A stretch of 64,000 nt of DNA, taken from assembly GCF_019083965.1 (NCBI RefSeq), contig NZ_JAHRCY010000001.1:186001-250000 (forward strand), given 5' to 3'. Shown piece after piece: positions 1-9,130 of this stretch. The position numbers and the translations under genes were made by a program. Numbering within the stretch: the stretch's first letter is position 1; each line of letters starts with the position of its first letter. Source of the DNA: Catellatospora tritici. Lineage in GTDB: Bacteria > Actinomycetota > Actinomycetes > Mycobacteriales > Micromonosporaceae. Under the pieces are notes generated by a model. The model saw only the letters and a program-made list of their open reading frames with translations. It was not told the DNA's origin and searched no databases.

Positions 1-435
1 CCGGTTCATGCCGTGCTCCAGGTAGATCGCGCCGAGCAGCGCCTCCAGCGTGTCGGCGAGGATCGACTCCTTGTCCCGCCCGCCGGTGGCCTCCTCGCCC
101 TTGCCCAGCAGCAGGTGTGGGCCGATGCCCAGGGTGCGGGCCACCCCGGCCAGGGCGCGCGAGTTGACCACGCTGGCCCGCAGCTTGGCCAGTCGGCCCT
201 CGGCCAGGTCCGGGTGGGTGTGGTACAGCGAAGCGGTGATCACCACGCCGAGCACCGAGTCCCCGAGGAACTCCAGGCGCTCGTTGGTGGGCAGACCGCC
301 GTGCTCGTACGCGTACGAGCGGTGGGTCAGCGCGCGTTGGAGCAGTTCGGGCTCGAACGGCACGCCGAACGCGGCGGACAGCTCGGCCGGGTCCGGCGTC
401 TCGGCCGGTTTCGGGTCATGCGATTTCGCTGCCAT
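1..435 (-). CDS. rnc: Ribonuclease III, N-terminal part (runs off the window)
   Basis: Ribonuclease III cleaves double-stranded RNA during rRNA and mRNA processing. Reading from the ATG at 435, the protein begins [10 protein letters not shown] and carries the family signature [12 protein letters not shown] at about residues 50-61, which holds the catalytic acidic residues. Only about 145 residues are present. The rest of the catalytic domain and the dsRNA-binding domain lie beyond position 1. It follows rpmF and the DUF177 gene on the same strand, the usual actinobacterial order. Identification is firm from the signature; the gene is incomplete only because of the window edge. Confidence 0.93.
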   Translation of the reverse strand, partial: MAAKSHDPKPAETPDPAELSAAFGVPFEPELLQRALTHRSYAYEHGGLPTNERLEFLGDSVLGVVITASLYHTHPDLAEGRLAKLRASVVNSRALAGVARTLGIGPHLLLGKGEEATGGRDKESILADTLEALLGAIYLEHGMNR

Positions 436-554
436 CAGCGACACCCTCTCGGCGACCGCGGGACGGCGCAGACATGGCGACGTCGCCGACCGGCGTCAAC
501 CGGTCGGCGACGCGACGAGTTAAACAACCCCCGCGGCACCCGGACGGCTCGGGA

Positions 555-728
555 TTAGACCTCGAGCACCTGACGGCCGTTGTACGTGCCACAGACGGTG
601 CAGGCGCTGTGCGGCAGCTTGGCCGACTTGCACTGCGGGCAGGCAACGGTCGCGACCGCGGTGGCCTTCCACTGCGCCCGACGGTGACGGGTGTTGCTGC
701 GCGACATTTTGCGCTTCGGGACTGCCAC
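555..728 (-). CDS. rpmF: 50S ribosomal protein L32
   Basis: A small ribosomal protein of 57 residues starting MAVPKRKMSRSNTRHRRAQW. The start is a GTG at 728, preceded by GAGGAG about 9 nt upstream. Two CxxC pairs (CPQC and CTVC) in the second half would bind zinc, so this is the zinc-containing form of L32. It sits between the DUF177 gene and rnc, as in most bacteria, and is probably cotranscribed with both. Confidence 0.97.
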   Translation of the reverse strand: MAVPKRKMSRSNTRHRRAQWKATAVATVACPQCKSAKLPHSACTVCGTYNGRQVLEV

Positions 729-814
729 TGTATTACTCCTCAGTAGTAGTCGGCGGGTGCCGACCTTCTCTCGTTCGGCCGGCGGCCGACTGGTGTCTGA
801 CTCCGCGGCGCCGG

Positions 815-1402
815 TCAGGCTTGCGGATCTGCGGGCTGCTCCGGCTCCACACCGGTAAGCCCGCGCAACGCCGCCCAACGTGCGTCGACCACCTCGTGCT
901 TGTGGTCGTCGGGCAGCTCGTCCCAGCGGACCCCGCACTCGGGGCACAACCCTGGGCAGTCCTCGCGGCACAGCGGGTTGACCGGCAGTGCGAGCACCAC
1001 CGCATCCCGCACGGCCGGCTCCAGGTCGATCAGGTCGTCCTGGATCCGCCCCACCTCGTCCTCGTCGGTGGTCTCGTCCGTGGCGCTCGCGCGGTACACG
1101 AACAGCTCCTGCACCTGGACGTCCAGCTCGTCGTCGATCTCGATGAGGCAGCGCCCGCACTCGCCCACCAGCGGACCGGTGACGGTCCCGGAGACGAGCA
1201 CGCCCTCCGACACCGACTCCATCCGCAGGTCCAGGACGAGGTCGGCGCCTTCCGGCACCCCGATCATCTCGAGGCCGAGGTCCTCCGGGGCCGGAACCAC
1301 CCGATGGAGGGTACGCATCGCGCCCGCGCCGCGCGGCAGGTCCCGGAGGTCGAGGACGAGCGGCGCTCGCGGATCGAGGTGCTTCATCGAGTGTTCAGGC
1401 AT
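815..1402 (-). CDS. DUF177 (YceD) family protein
   Basis: A protein of about 195 residues in the DUF177/YceD family, linked by conserved position next to rpmF to 23S rRNA or ribosome biogenesis. It has a CxxC near residue 85 (CGRC in the middle) and a CxxxxC...CPEC cysteine group near the C-terminus, which could bind zinc. The ATG at 1402 (MPEHSMKHLD) was chosen. An ATG at 1387 and a TTG at 1414 are alternatives, and no Shine-Dalgarno sequence decides between them. The acidic C-terminal half and the position upstream of rpmF-rnc match the family. Confidence 0.85.
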   Translation of the reverse strand: MPEHSMKHLDPRAPLVLDLRDLPRGAGAMRTLHRVVPAPEDLGLEMIGVPEGADLVLDLRMESVSEGVLVSGTVTGPLVGECGRCLIEIDDELDVQVQELFVYRASATDETTDEDEVGRIQDDLIDLEPAVRDAVVLALPVNPLCREDCPGLCPECGVRWDELPDDHKHEVVDARWAALRGLTGVEPEQPADPQA

Positions 1403-1543
1403 GACTTTTCGCAAAGAGGTGAGACTTCACCGGGACAGCGGACGGTTGGCCGAGTTGTCGCAGGCCGACGTAGAAGGTTACCTGAACCGGCCCGACCCCG
1501 TCGAACGGGCTCGTTCCCCGCGCGGCGCGGGCCGGTCCGAGAG

Positions 1544-2038
1544 TCAGAACGGAAGCGGACGATCGTCGTCACCGGGGACGAACGAACCGATCTCCCGCAG
1601 GGCGTGCATCTTGTCGCGACCACGCTCGATCGAGGCCAGCGCCCGGGTGAGGAACTGCTCGAAGTTGCCCAGCGCCGTGTCGACGTACTCGTCGACCTCG
1701 TCGCGCAGTCGCTGCGCCTCGGCTCGCGCCTCGGCGACGATGCGCGCGCCCTCGTGCTCGGCGGAGACTGTGATCTCGTTCACCGAGACCAGGCGGGCGT
1801 GTTCCTGCTCACCCTCGTGGATGATGCGGTCCGCCTCGCGCCGACCGGCGTCGAGGATCTTGTCCCGCTCCTCCAGCAGAGCGGCGGCGCGACGCAGCTC
1901 GCCGGGCAGCTCTGCCCGCAGCTGGTCCAGCGTGCCGATCAGCTCACCGCGGTCGACCATGCAGTTGCGCGACATCGGCACCGATCGCGCGGCTTCCACC
2001 AGGGCGATGATGTCGTCGATACGGTCGAGTGGGTCCAC
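1544..2038 (-). CDS. DivIVA-like coiled-coil protein (SepIVA-type)
   Basis: A protein of 164 residues, mostly charged and helical, with a long predicted coiled coil across about residues 45-150. It starts MDPLDRIDDIIALVEAAR. It lies between coaD and the DUF177 gene. This is the position of the mycobacterial gene Rv2927c/SepIVA, a DivIVA-family septum-associated protein needed for cell division. Family membership is inferred from coiled-coil character, length and synteny. It should be cytoplasmic and may bind the inner membrane or divisome partners. Confidence 0.75.
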   Translation of the reverse strand: MDPLDRIDDIIALVEAARSVPMSRNCMVDRGELIGTLDQLRAELPGELRRAAALLEERDKILDAGRREADRIIHEGEQEHARLVSVNEITVSAEHEGARIVAEARAEAQRLRDEVDEYVDTALGNFEQFLTRALASIERGRDKMHALREIGSFVPGDDDRPLPF

Positions 2039-2157
2039 CGACGGTCACTCCTCAAACACGGTTGTTGTCCACACCATGATGCGTCCCGGCGCTACCCCTG
2101 CGGCAGACCGGTCCCGCTGCGGCGAGTCGCCGCAGGTAGCGCGTTTTCAGACTGCTT

Positions 2158-2646
2158 TCAGGCCGCCCGGACAGGCCGCAGCCGCTCCGCGAGCCTACGC
2201 TCGACCAGCTCCGGCACGTACGGCGAGACGTCGCCGCCCCACTTGGCGACCTCCTTGACCAGGCTGGAGGCGATGAATGAATAGAGCGGGTTGGTCGGCA
2301 TGAAGAGCGTCTCCAACCCGGACAGGCCCACGTTCATCTGCGCCATCTGCAGCTCGTAGTCAAAGTCGCTGACCGCGCGCAGACCCCGGACCACGACCTG
2401 GGCCTCCTTGTCCCGGCAGTAGTCGACCAGCAGACCCTGGAACGCCTCCACCCGCACGTTGGAATAGCTGCCGGTCACCTCGCGCAGGATCTCCAGCCGC
2501 TCGTCGACCGAGAACAGCCCCTGCTTCGACTGGTTGATCAGCACCGCAACGATGACCTCGTCGAACAGCCGGGACGACCGATCGATGATGTCCAGATGCC
2601 CTCGGGTGACCGGGTCGAAGGACCCGGGACAGACCGCACGCCTCAC
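2158..2646 (-). CDS. coaD: Phosphopantetheine adenylyltransferase
   Basis: CoaD transfers AMP from ATP to 4'-phosphopantetheine, the penultimate step of coenzyme A synthesis. The nucleotidyltransferase motif [15 protein letters not shown] is near residue 8. The C-terminal [20 protein letters not shown] block matches the [10 protein letters not shown] motif of the family. The GTG at 2646 was chosen because GGAAGGGTGA lies about 8 nt upstream and it gives 162 residues, the usual length. A start at 2691 would add a poorly conserved tail. It lies 7 bp after rsmD and is probably cotranscribed. Confidence 0.97.
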   Translation of the reverse strand: MRRAVCPGSFDPVTRGHLDIIDRSSRLFDEVIVAVLINQSKQGLFSVDERLEILREVTGSYSNVRVEAFQGLLVDYCRDKEAQVVVRGLRAVSDFDYELQMAQMNVGLSGLETLFMPTNPLYSFIASSLVKEVAKWGGDVSPYVPELVERRLAERLRPVRAA

Positions 2647-2653
2647 TAGCTGC

Positions 2654-3247
2654 TCACCCTTCCGGTTCACACGCTCCGCCACTCTGCGCAACGGCGCGAC
2701 CGTACCAAAGGGTCGACTCCCCGTAGCGGCGACCGCGATCGCCAGTGACGCCTTGCACCCAGGACGGCTCCGGCGAGCGGGTGGCCCGCTCCACCACCAG
2801 CACCGCGTCGGGCGCCAGCCAGCCGTGTTCGACCAACGCGGCCAGCGCCGCGGTCAGCTCCGGCTCGGTCAACGGGTACGGCGGGTCGGCGAAGACGACG
2901 TCGTACGGGCCGCCCTGCGGCCCCGCGCCGAGCACCGTGCCGACCCGGCCCGGCGCCACCGCCGCCCCAGCCGCCCCCAGCGTGGCGATGTTGTCCCTGA
3001 TCACCCGGATCGCCCTGGCATCGGACTCGACCAGCAGCGCGTGCGCGGCCCCGCGTGACAGCGCCTCCAGCCCGACCGCGCCCGACCCGGCGAACAGGTC
3101 GAGCACGCGCGCGCCGTCGAGGTCGGTCATGGACTCCAGCGCCGAGAACAGCGCCTCGCGGACCCGGTCGGAGGTGGGCCTCGTGTCGCGGCCGTCCGGG
3201 GTGCGCAACCGCCGCCCGCCGTACCTGCCCGCCACGATCCTCGTCAC
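2654..3247 (-). CDS. rsmD: 16S rRNA (guanine(966)-N(2))-methyltransferase
   Basis: RsmD methylates G966 of 16S rRNA using S-adenosylmethionine. The 197-residue protein starts [19 protein letters not shown]. It has the SAM-binding motif [19 protein letters not shown] around residue 47 and the catalytic DPPY motif (FADPPYPL) around residue 120. It is the first gene of the minus-strand block leading to coaD, a typical arrangement. Length and motifs are complete. Confidence 0.96.
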   Translation of the reverse strand: MTRIVAGRYGGRRLRTPDGRDTRPTSDRVREALFSALESMTDLDGARVLDLFAGSGAVGLEALSRGAAHALLVESDARAIRVIRDNIATLGAAGAAVAPGRVGTVLGAGPQGGPYDVVFADPPYPLTEPELTAALAALVEHGWLAPDAVLVVERATRSPEPSWVQGVTGDRGRRYGESTLWYGRAVAQSGGACEPEG

Positions 3248-3450
3248 GCCCCCACGCTACGGGATCGACCGATACTCACCCCCCGCGCGGGAACCATCAC
3301 CGCATGACGATGGTCGCCAGAAAGTGATAACGATTCGGCAACGGTTCATTTAACGGCCACCCGTAGCGTTTCCGTGCGACCGCGCGCCTTCACTAGGGTC
3401 AGTCGGTCTCAGCCTTTCACCCTAGCCACATCCACCCCTCTGGAGCACGT

Positions 3451-4713
3451 GTGAATCGTCCATTCACCCGACGTCTGCTCGCCTACGCGGGCAGCGCGCT
3501 GCTCGGCCTCGCGGGCGCGTTCGTCCTGGCCAGCCCCGCCCAGGCCCACCACACCGTGGTCACGGCCAAGGCCAAGTGCACCCCGAACGAGTGGGTCATC
3601 ACCTGGACCGTCGAGAACTGGGACACCGAGATGTCGGCCAGCCTCCAGGTGACCTCCAACCCGGACACGCCGATCACCAACATCGCGGACGGGGCGACCC
3701 TGCCCGGCAAGACCAAGAACCTCAAGGGCGGCAAGCTCACCGGCGACCAGTCCGTGCCGCTGACCACCGACTTCGCCGACCTGACCGTCACCGGCACCTG
3801 GACCAACGGGAAGTCGGCCACCAACAGCGGCCACATCGACCTGGACGTGACGAACTGCGGCCACTACAAGGCCGCCGTGACCGGGTCGGCCCGCTGCGAC
3901 GCCGACACCGGCACCTGGCAGGTCACCTGGCTGGTCGTCAACAAGCACTACACGCACTCGGCCAACACCAAGATCGTGGTCAACCCGCTCGACGCGAAGT
4001 TCACCGGGACGTCCACCGGCGGCACCTGGACGCCGCTGGCCGACAAGACGCAGATCGTGGGCCTGGCCGACGCGCAGGTCATCCCCGGCGGCGCGACCGT
4101 GACCGCGACCCAGTCGGTCCCGGGCACCGCCTCGGCGGCCCGACTCAAGGTGAAGCTGAACTGGCCGGACGGCCCGACGGCATCGCCGTCGCCCGCGGCG
4201 ACGCCGGTGCCCGACGCCTCCCCGACGACGGCCGGCGCGATCGACACCGACTCCGGCGAGGTCGCGTTCGAGGGCGCCTGCGTCAAGAACGCCCCCAAGC
4301 CGTCGGTGACCTTCGCCGTCGACTGCACCGGCGTCGTGACCGTCACGCTGCTCAACGCCGCCGAGGCGACCAAGGCCGCCACCTTCGTGGTGACCGGCAC
4401 CGACAGCTGGACCAGCGGCGAGATCGTGGTCCAGGTAGGCGAGAAGTCGGTCCCGGTCACGGTGCCCGCCAAGAACGCCAAGAAGATCTCCGTCACCGAG
4501 GGCGGCGTGCTGCTGCCCGGCGGCGAGTACACCCCCGAGGTCCAGGAGTGCGACGAGCCGTCGCCGCCCCCCTCCGGTTCGCCGCAGCCGCACCTGCCCA
4601 CCACCGGCGCGAACGTCACGCTGGCCGTGTTCTCGGGTCTGGCCCTGATCGCGGTCGGTGCCGTGGTCTTCCTGCTCGCCCGCCGCCGCCGGCTGAACCT
4701 GACCGACGTGTGA
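3451..4713 (+). CDS. Secreted cell-wall protein with LPXTG-type sorting signal
   Basis: A 420-residue surface protein. The N-terminus has a signal peptide: RRLL, a hydrophobic stretch, then ASPAQA cleavage. The mature part contains two or three Thr/Ser-rich beta-type modules and a Pro/Ser/Thr linker near residues 245-265. The C-terminus has LPTTG followed by a hydrophobic segment and an RRRR tail, the signal for sortase anchoring to peptidoglycan. The start is GTG at 3451 with CTGGAG just upstream. No sortase gene is in the window. The modules are not recognised, so the function is unknown. Confidence 0.85.
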   Translation: MNRPFTRRLLAYAGSALLGLAGAFVLASPAQAHHTVVTAKAKCTPNEWVITWTVENWDTEMSASLQVTSNPDTPITNIADGATLPGKTKNLKGGKLTGDQSVPLTTDFADLTVTGTWTNGKSATNSGHIDLDVTNCGHYKAAVTGSARCDADTGTWQVTWLVVNKHYTHSANTKIVVNPLDAKFTGTSTGGTWTPLADKTQIVGLADAQVIPGGATVTATQSVPGTASAARLKVKLNWPDGPTASPSPAATPVPDASPTTAGAIDTDSGEVAFEGACVKNAPKPSVTFAVDCTGVVTVTLLNAAEATKAATFVVTGTDSWTSGEIVVQVGEKSVPVTVPAKNAKKISVTEGGVLLPGGEYTPEVQECDEPSPPPSGSPQPHLPTTGANVTLAVFSGLALIAVGAVVFLLARRRRLNLTDV

Positions 4714-4734
4714 TCGTGAGCTAGCCGCACGAAC

Positions 4735-4767
4735 AAAGGGCGGGCCCCCTCGGGGGGTCCGCCCTTT
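4735..4767. terminator. Rho-independent terminator between convergent genes
   Basis: A GC-rich hairpin with arms aaagggcgggccccc and ggggggtccgcccttt and a 2-nt loop. It is followed on the plus strand by cgtttcg and flanked on the other strand by A-rich sequence, so it can serve both the surface-protein gene and recG. Confidence 0.85.
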
Positions 4768-4776
4768 CGTTTCGGT

Positions 4777-6978
4777 TCAGCCCTTCTGCAGGTACTCGGC
4801 GCGGTCCGCGTCGACCAGGCGGGCCACCTGCGCGGCGAGCAGCGGGTGCGCCTTCAGCTCGGGGTCCTCGGCCAGCAGCTGCTCGGCCTCGGCGCGCGCC
4901 TCGCCGATCAGGTCCCGGTCGCGCAGCAGCGACAGCAGCCGCAGGTGCGAGCGCCGCCCCGACTGCGCCGCCCCGAGCACGTCGCCCTCGCGGCGCTGCT
5001 CCAGGTCCAGCTCGGCCAGGCGGAACCCGTCCAGGGTGGAGGCGACCGCGTCCAGGCGCTCGCGCGCCGGGGTGCCCTCCACCGCCTCGGTGACCAGCAG
5101 GCACAGGCCCGCCGCCGAACCCCGGCCGACCCGGCCGCGCAGCTGGTGCAGCTGCGACACCCCGAACCGGTCCGCGTCGAGGATCACCATCGCGGTCGCG
5201 TTCGGCACGTCCACACCGACCTCGATCACCGTCGTGGCGACCAGGACGTCGAGCTGCCCGGCCGCGTACGACCGCATCACCGCGTCCTTCTCGTCGGCGG
5301 GCAGGCGGCCGTGCAGCACCCCGATGCGCAGGCCGCGCAGCGGCCCCTCGGCCAGCAACGGGGCCACGTCCAGCACCGCCACCGGCGGGCGCTTCTCGTC
5401 CTCCTCGGCGCCCTCGACCGGCTCGACCTCGTCCTCGGTGCCGTTGTCACCGATGCGCGGGCACACGACGTACGCCTGGTGGCCCTGCTGGACCTCCTCG
5501 ACGACGCGGCGCCAGGCCCGGTCCAGGAACGCGGGCTTCTCGGCCACCGGCACCACGTGCGAGGCGATCGGCGAGCGGCCGCCCGGCAGCTGGGACAGGC
5601 TGGACACCTCCAGATCGCCGTACACGGTCATGGCGACCGTGCGCGGGATCGGCGTGGCCGTCATGACCAGCACGTGCGGCGGTTGCTCGGCCTTGGCCCG
5701 CAGCGCGTCGCGCTGCTCGACGCCGAACCGGTGCTGCTCGTCCACCACAACCAGGCCCAGGTCGGCGAAGTCGACGCCCTCGTACAGCAGCGCGTGCGTG
5801 CCGACGACCAGCCCGGCCGAACCGTCGGCCAGCTTGGCCAGCGCCTTGCGGCGGGCCGCCGCCCCCTGCGAGCCGGTGACCAGCACCACCTGGGTCCCGT
5901 CGGGGTCGCCGTCGAGCTCGTCGGCCCGGCCCTTGGGGCCGAGCAGACGGCTGATGCCCCGCTGATGCTGGGCGGCGAGCACCTCGGTCGGCGCCAGCAG
6001 CGCCGCCTGCCCGCCCGCGTCCACGACCTGCAGCATCGCCCGCAGCGCCACCAGCGTCTTGCCCGCGCCGACCTCGCCCTGCAGCAGCCGGTGCATCGGG
6101 TGCGGCCGGGCCAGGTCCTCGGCTATCTCTTCGCCGACGGCGAGCTGCCCGTCGGTGAGCGTGAACGGCAGCGACGCGTCGAACCCGACCAGCAGTCCGC
6201 CGTCGCGGCGGGGCCGCGGTTTGGCGGGCCACGCCGCCGCCTCCTGTTTGCGCCGCACCAGCGTCAGCTGTACGGCGAACGCCTCATCCCAGGCCAGCCG
6301 CCGCCGCGCGGCGTACAGCAGCTCCTTGGAGCTCGGGCGGTGGATCTCACGCAGCGCGGTGGCCAGGTCGAGCAGCTTGCGCTGCGCACGCAGTCCGGAC
6401 GGGAGCGGATCGGCGGGCAGCTCGACCGTGTCCAGCACCACCCGTACGCACCGGGCCAGCACCCAGGTCGGCACCGCCGCCGCGGCCGGGTACACCGGGA
6501 TCAGCGCCCCGGCGAACTCCTCCACCTCGGCGGCCACCTCGCCGTCCTCGACCCCGGCGTCGAGCAGCACGTACTCCGGGCTGTTGAGCTGGCGGCGGCC
6601 GCGGAACTCGCCGACCTTGCCCGCGAACAGCCCCCAGAGGCCCGCGCGCAGCTCCCGCTCGCGCCACGCCTGCTGGAAGAACGTCAGGATCAGCTGGCCG
6701 CCGGAGCCGTCGGCGACCACGACCTCCAGCATGTTGCCGCGGCGCTGTCGCATCGGGCGGGTCGTGGTGCGCAGCACCTGCGCGAGCACGGTCACCTGTT
6801 CGCCGATCTCCAGCGAACGCATGTCGGTGTGCTCGCCACGCTGGTCGTACCGGCGCGGGAAGTGGAACAGCAGGTCACCAGCGGTGTACAGGTCCAGGTG
6901 GGTGGCCAGGGCCTTGGCGGTCTTCTCGCCGACCAGCTTCGTCAGCGGGGTCTCGACGTCGGCGTCGCCCATGGTCAC
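4777..6978 (-). CDS. recG: ATP-dependent DNA helicase RecG
   Basis: RecG remodels stalled replication forks and Holliday junctions. The protein of about 733 residues has an N-terminal wedge/OB domain (FHFPRRYDQRG near residue 40), then superfamily-2 helicase motifs. These are GEVGAGKT (Walker A, about residue 303), VVDEQHRFGV (motif II, about 412), TATPIPRT (motif III), and EVGVDVPNAT and QLRGRVGRG in the helicase C domain. The GTG at 6978 overlaps the stop of the upstream DAK2 gene; an ATG at 6972 is equally possible. The gene pair is translationally coupled. Confidence 0.97.
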   Translation of the reverse strand: MTMGDADVETPLTKLVGEKTAKALATHLDLYTAGDLLFHFPRRYDQRGEHTDMRSLEIGEQVTVLAQVLRTTTRPMRQRRGNMLEVVVADGSGGQLILTFFQQAWRERELRAGLWGLFAGKVGEFRGRRQLNSPEYVLLDAGVEDGEVAAEVEEFAGALIPVYPAAAAVPTWVLARCVRVVLDTVELPADPLPSGLRAQRKLLDLATALREIHRPSSKELLYAARRRLAWDEAFAVQLTLVRRKQEAAAWPAKPRPRRDGGLLVGFDASLPFTLTDGQLAVGEEIAEDLARPHPMHRLLQGEVGAGKTLVALRAMLQVVDAGGQAALLAPTEVLAAQHQRGISRLLGPKGRADELDGDPDGTQVVLVTGSQGAAARRKALAKLADGSAGLVVGTHALLYEGVDFADLGLVVVDEQHRFGVEQRDALRAKAEQPPHVLVMTATPIPRTVAMTVYGDLEVSSLSQLPGGRSPIASHVVPVAEKPAFLDRAWRRVVEEVQQGHQAYVVCPRIGDNGTEDEVEPVEGAEEDEKRPPVAVLDVAPLLAEGPLRGLRIGVLHGRLPADEKDAVMRSYAAGQLDVLVATTVIEVGVDVPNATAMVILDADRFGVSQLHQLRGRVGRGSAAGLCLLVTEAVEGTPARERLDAVASTLDGFRLAELDLEQRREGDVLGAAQSGRRSHLRLLSLLRDRDLIGEARAEAEQLLAEDPELKAHPLLAAQVARLVDADRAEYLQKG

Positions 6979-8570
6979 TCGACCCCCACCAGCAGCGGAT
7001 AGTGCGGCTGGCCGCCGTCGTACACGTGGATCTCCACGAACGGCCAGCGGGCCGCCACGTGCGCGTTCAGCGCGGGCACCAACTCCTGCGGCGCCTGCGC
7101 GCCGACGATCAGGGTGACCAACTCACCGCCGCTGGCCAGCATCCGGTCCAGCAGCTCCACGCACACGGTACGCAGGTCGTCGCCGATCAGGTTGACCTCG
7201 CCCTCGATCAGCGCGATCACGTCGCCGGGGCGGCATCGCCCCGCCACCGTCAGCGCCTCGCGGCTGGCCCAGGTCACCTCGGCCGAGCGGCACGCACCGG
7301 CCGCCTCCGCCATCGCGATCACGTCGTCCTCGAACCGGCGCGAGGAGTCGCGCACCGCCAGCGCGGCCAGCGCCTGCACCGGCGAACGCGTCGGGATGAC
7401 CCGGACCTTGACCCCCTCGCCGAACGCCTCGTCGGCGGCGGCCTGGGCCACCGCGCGCAGGTTGCCGTCGGTCGGCACCACCGCGACCCGGCCCGCGCCC
7501 GTCGCCAGGATCGCGTCGAGCACCTCCGCCGTCGACGGGTTCGCCGGTACCGCGACCGCGCCCTCGGCGGTCAGCAGCTCCTCGATGCCCTCCCCGGCCG
7601 CCGTCACCACGACCGCGCGGGCGGTCGGGTCGGGTCGGCGCGGCGCGTGTTCCGCGGTCGGGCTGGTCAGGTGGGTGATCTGGATCTGGTACGGCCGCCC
7701 GGCCGCCAGCCCCGCCTCCACCGCCGCCCCGGCGTCGTCGACGTGCACGTGCACCCGCCACGTCGCCGGGCCGCCGACGACCACCAGCGAGTCCCCGAGC
7801 CGGTCCAGCGTCTCCCGCAGCGCGGCGATCTCCCCCGCCCCGGTGTCGATCAGGAACTGCACCTCGTACGCCGGGCCCCGGTACGCCGGACGCACGTGCG
7901 CGTGGTCGTGCCCGCTGTGTTCATCGTCATCGGTGACGGTCACCACCACCCCCGGCACCTGACTCTCGTCGTGCTCGCCGGTCAGCGCCTCCAACAGCGC
8001 CTCCAGCAGCAGCACCAGCCCGTGCCCGCCCGCGTCGACCACCCCGGCCGTCGCCAGCACCGGCAACTGCTCCGGCGTACGCGCCAGGGCCCGCCGCGCC
8101 TCCAGCACCGCCTCGCGCACCGCCGTGACGCAGTCCTCGGCCTGGCAGCCCGCGGCCGCCTTCGCGGCGTCCCGGGCCACGGTGAGGATGGTGCCCTCCA
8201 CCGGCCGCGCCACCGCCGCGTACGCCGACGTCGCGGCCGCGTCCAGGGCGGGCACCAGCCCGTCGTCGTCCACGCCGTCGGCCAGGCCGGACAGCCACTG
8301 CGCGGTGATCACGCCGGAGTTGCCGCGCGCGCCCAGCAGCGCGCCGCGCGCCATCGCCCGCAGCACCGAACCCGGCGTCGGATCGTCGGTCAGCACATCC
8401 ACCTGCGCGTGGTGCGCGGCGGTCAGCGTCAGCAGCAGGTTGGTTCCGGTGTCGCCGTCGGGCACCGGATAGACGTTGAGCTGGTTGAGCGCGTGTTCCT
8501 GCCGGCCGACGACGGCCACGGCGAGCGAACTCCAGCGGCGCACCGCGGCGACGTCGAGGACCTCCAGCAC
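6975..8570 (-). CDS. DAK2 domain protein (FakA/YloV-like)
   Basis: A 531-residue protein with an N-terminal Dak2/DhaL nucleotide-binding domain. The motif VYPVPDGDTGTNLLLTL (residues 33-49) binds Mg-ATP and is shared with dihydroxyacetone kinases. A DegV-like C-terminal half follows (from about residue 310). In Firmicutes FakA phosphorylates FakB-bound fatty acids; whether this protein does so is inference. A loop of His/Asp residues near 215-222 (DDDEHSGHDHAHV) is a local insertion. TAGGCT ends 6 nt before the GTG start, suggesting a leaderless transcript. It overlaps recG by 4 nt. Confidence 0.85.
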   Translation of the reverse strand: MLEVLDVAAVRRWSSLAVAVVGRQEHALNQLNVYPVPDGDTGTNLLLTLTAAHHAQVDVLTDDPTPGSVLRAMARGALLGARGNSGVITAQWLSGLADGVDDDGLVPALDAAATSAYAAVARPVEGTILTVARDAAKAAAGCQAEDCVTAVREAVLEARRALARTPEQLPVLATAGVVDAGGHGLVLLLEALLEALTGEHDESQVPGVVVTVTDDDEHSGHDHAHVRPAYRGPAYEVQFLIDTGAGEIAALRETLDRLGDSLVVVGGPATWRVHVHVDDAGAAVEAGLAAGRPYQIQITHLTSPTAEHAPRRPDPTARAVVVTAAGEGIEELLTAEGAVAVPANPSTAEVLDAILATGAGRVAVVPTDGNLRAVAQAAADEAFGEGVKVRVIPTRSPVQALAALAVRDSSRRFEDDVIAMAEAAGACRSAEVTWASREALTVAGRCRPGDVIALIEGEVNLIGDDLRTVCVELLDRMLASGGELVTLIVGAQAPQELVPALNAHVAARWPFVEIHVYDGGQPHYPLLVGVE

Positions 8571-8786
8571 GGGGCCAGCCTAACGGTGACGCACCCTGTT
8601 CTCGCGCTCGGCGCCGCGAGCGGTACAGTGATGTGCAGCCCGATCGTGTGCCCTCACCTCGAGGACCGGCATCGCGGGCTCGTCCCCGATTGGGCATCCG
8701 CGGAGCCGGTCAGCTACCCTGGTCAGGTTCCCGGCACAGTGACGCTACGGTCGGGTCAGTGATCTAGACGAACTCAGGAGATTCCC

Positions 8787-8978
8787 GTGGCTAGCGTGTG
8801 CGACGTCTGTGGCAAGGGGCCGGGTTTCGGCCACAACGTTTCCCACTCGCACCGGCGGACCAACCGTCGCTGGAACCCGAACATCCAGTCGGTGCGCACC
8901 CCCGCCGGTGGCGGCAACACCCGTAAGGTGCAGGTCTGCACCTCGTGCCTGAAGGCCGGCAAGGTCACCCGCGCCTGA
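8787..8978 (+). CDS. rpmB: 50S ribosomal protein L28
   Basis: A 63-residue ribosomal protein that starts at GTG 8787 with CAGGAG about 8 nt upstream. It begins [20 protein letters not shown] and contains the hallmark [15 protein letters not shown] and CTSC pairs form a zinc site, so this is the cysteine-containing form of L28. It is divergent from the DAK2 gene and has its own terminator. Confidence 0.97.
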   Translation: MASVCDVCGKGPGFGHNVSHSHRRTNRRWNPNIQSVRTPAGGGNTRKVQVCTSCLKAGKVTRA

Positions 8979-8990
8979 CGCGAGACTTCA

Positions 8991-9022
8991 AAGGCCGCCG
9001 AGCTCCGGCTCGGCGGCCTTTT
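8991..9022 (+). terminator. Rho-independent terminator of rpmB
   Basis: A hairpin aaggccgccgag / ctcggcggcctt with a 6-7 nt loop followed by TTTT, starting 12 nt after the rpmB stop codon. Confidence 0.93.
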
Positions 9023-9130
9023 GCCGTACCCCCCGAATGCCCCGCCACCACCGAACCACCCGTGAGCCATATCGCTTTTGATCGGGTCGGGTCGGGGCGG
9101 ATCGGGCACGGGCGGGGCGGGGCGACTTGA

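Noticed and set aside
4846..7002. 718-codon plus-strand open frame opposite recG
   Set aside because: It is a shadow of the high-GC recG and DAK2 sequence, rich in Arg, Gln, His and Val, with no domains. The minus-strand genes show clear helicase and Dak2 motifs.
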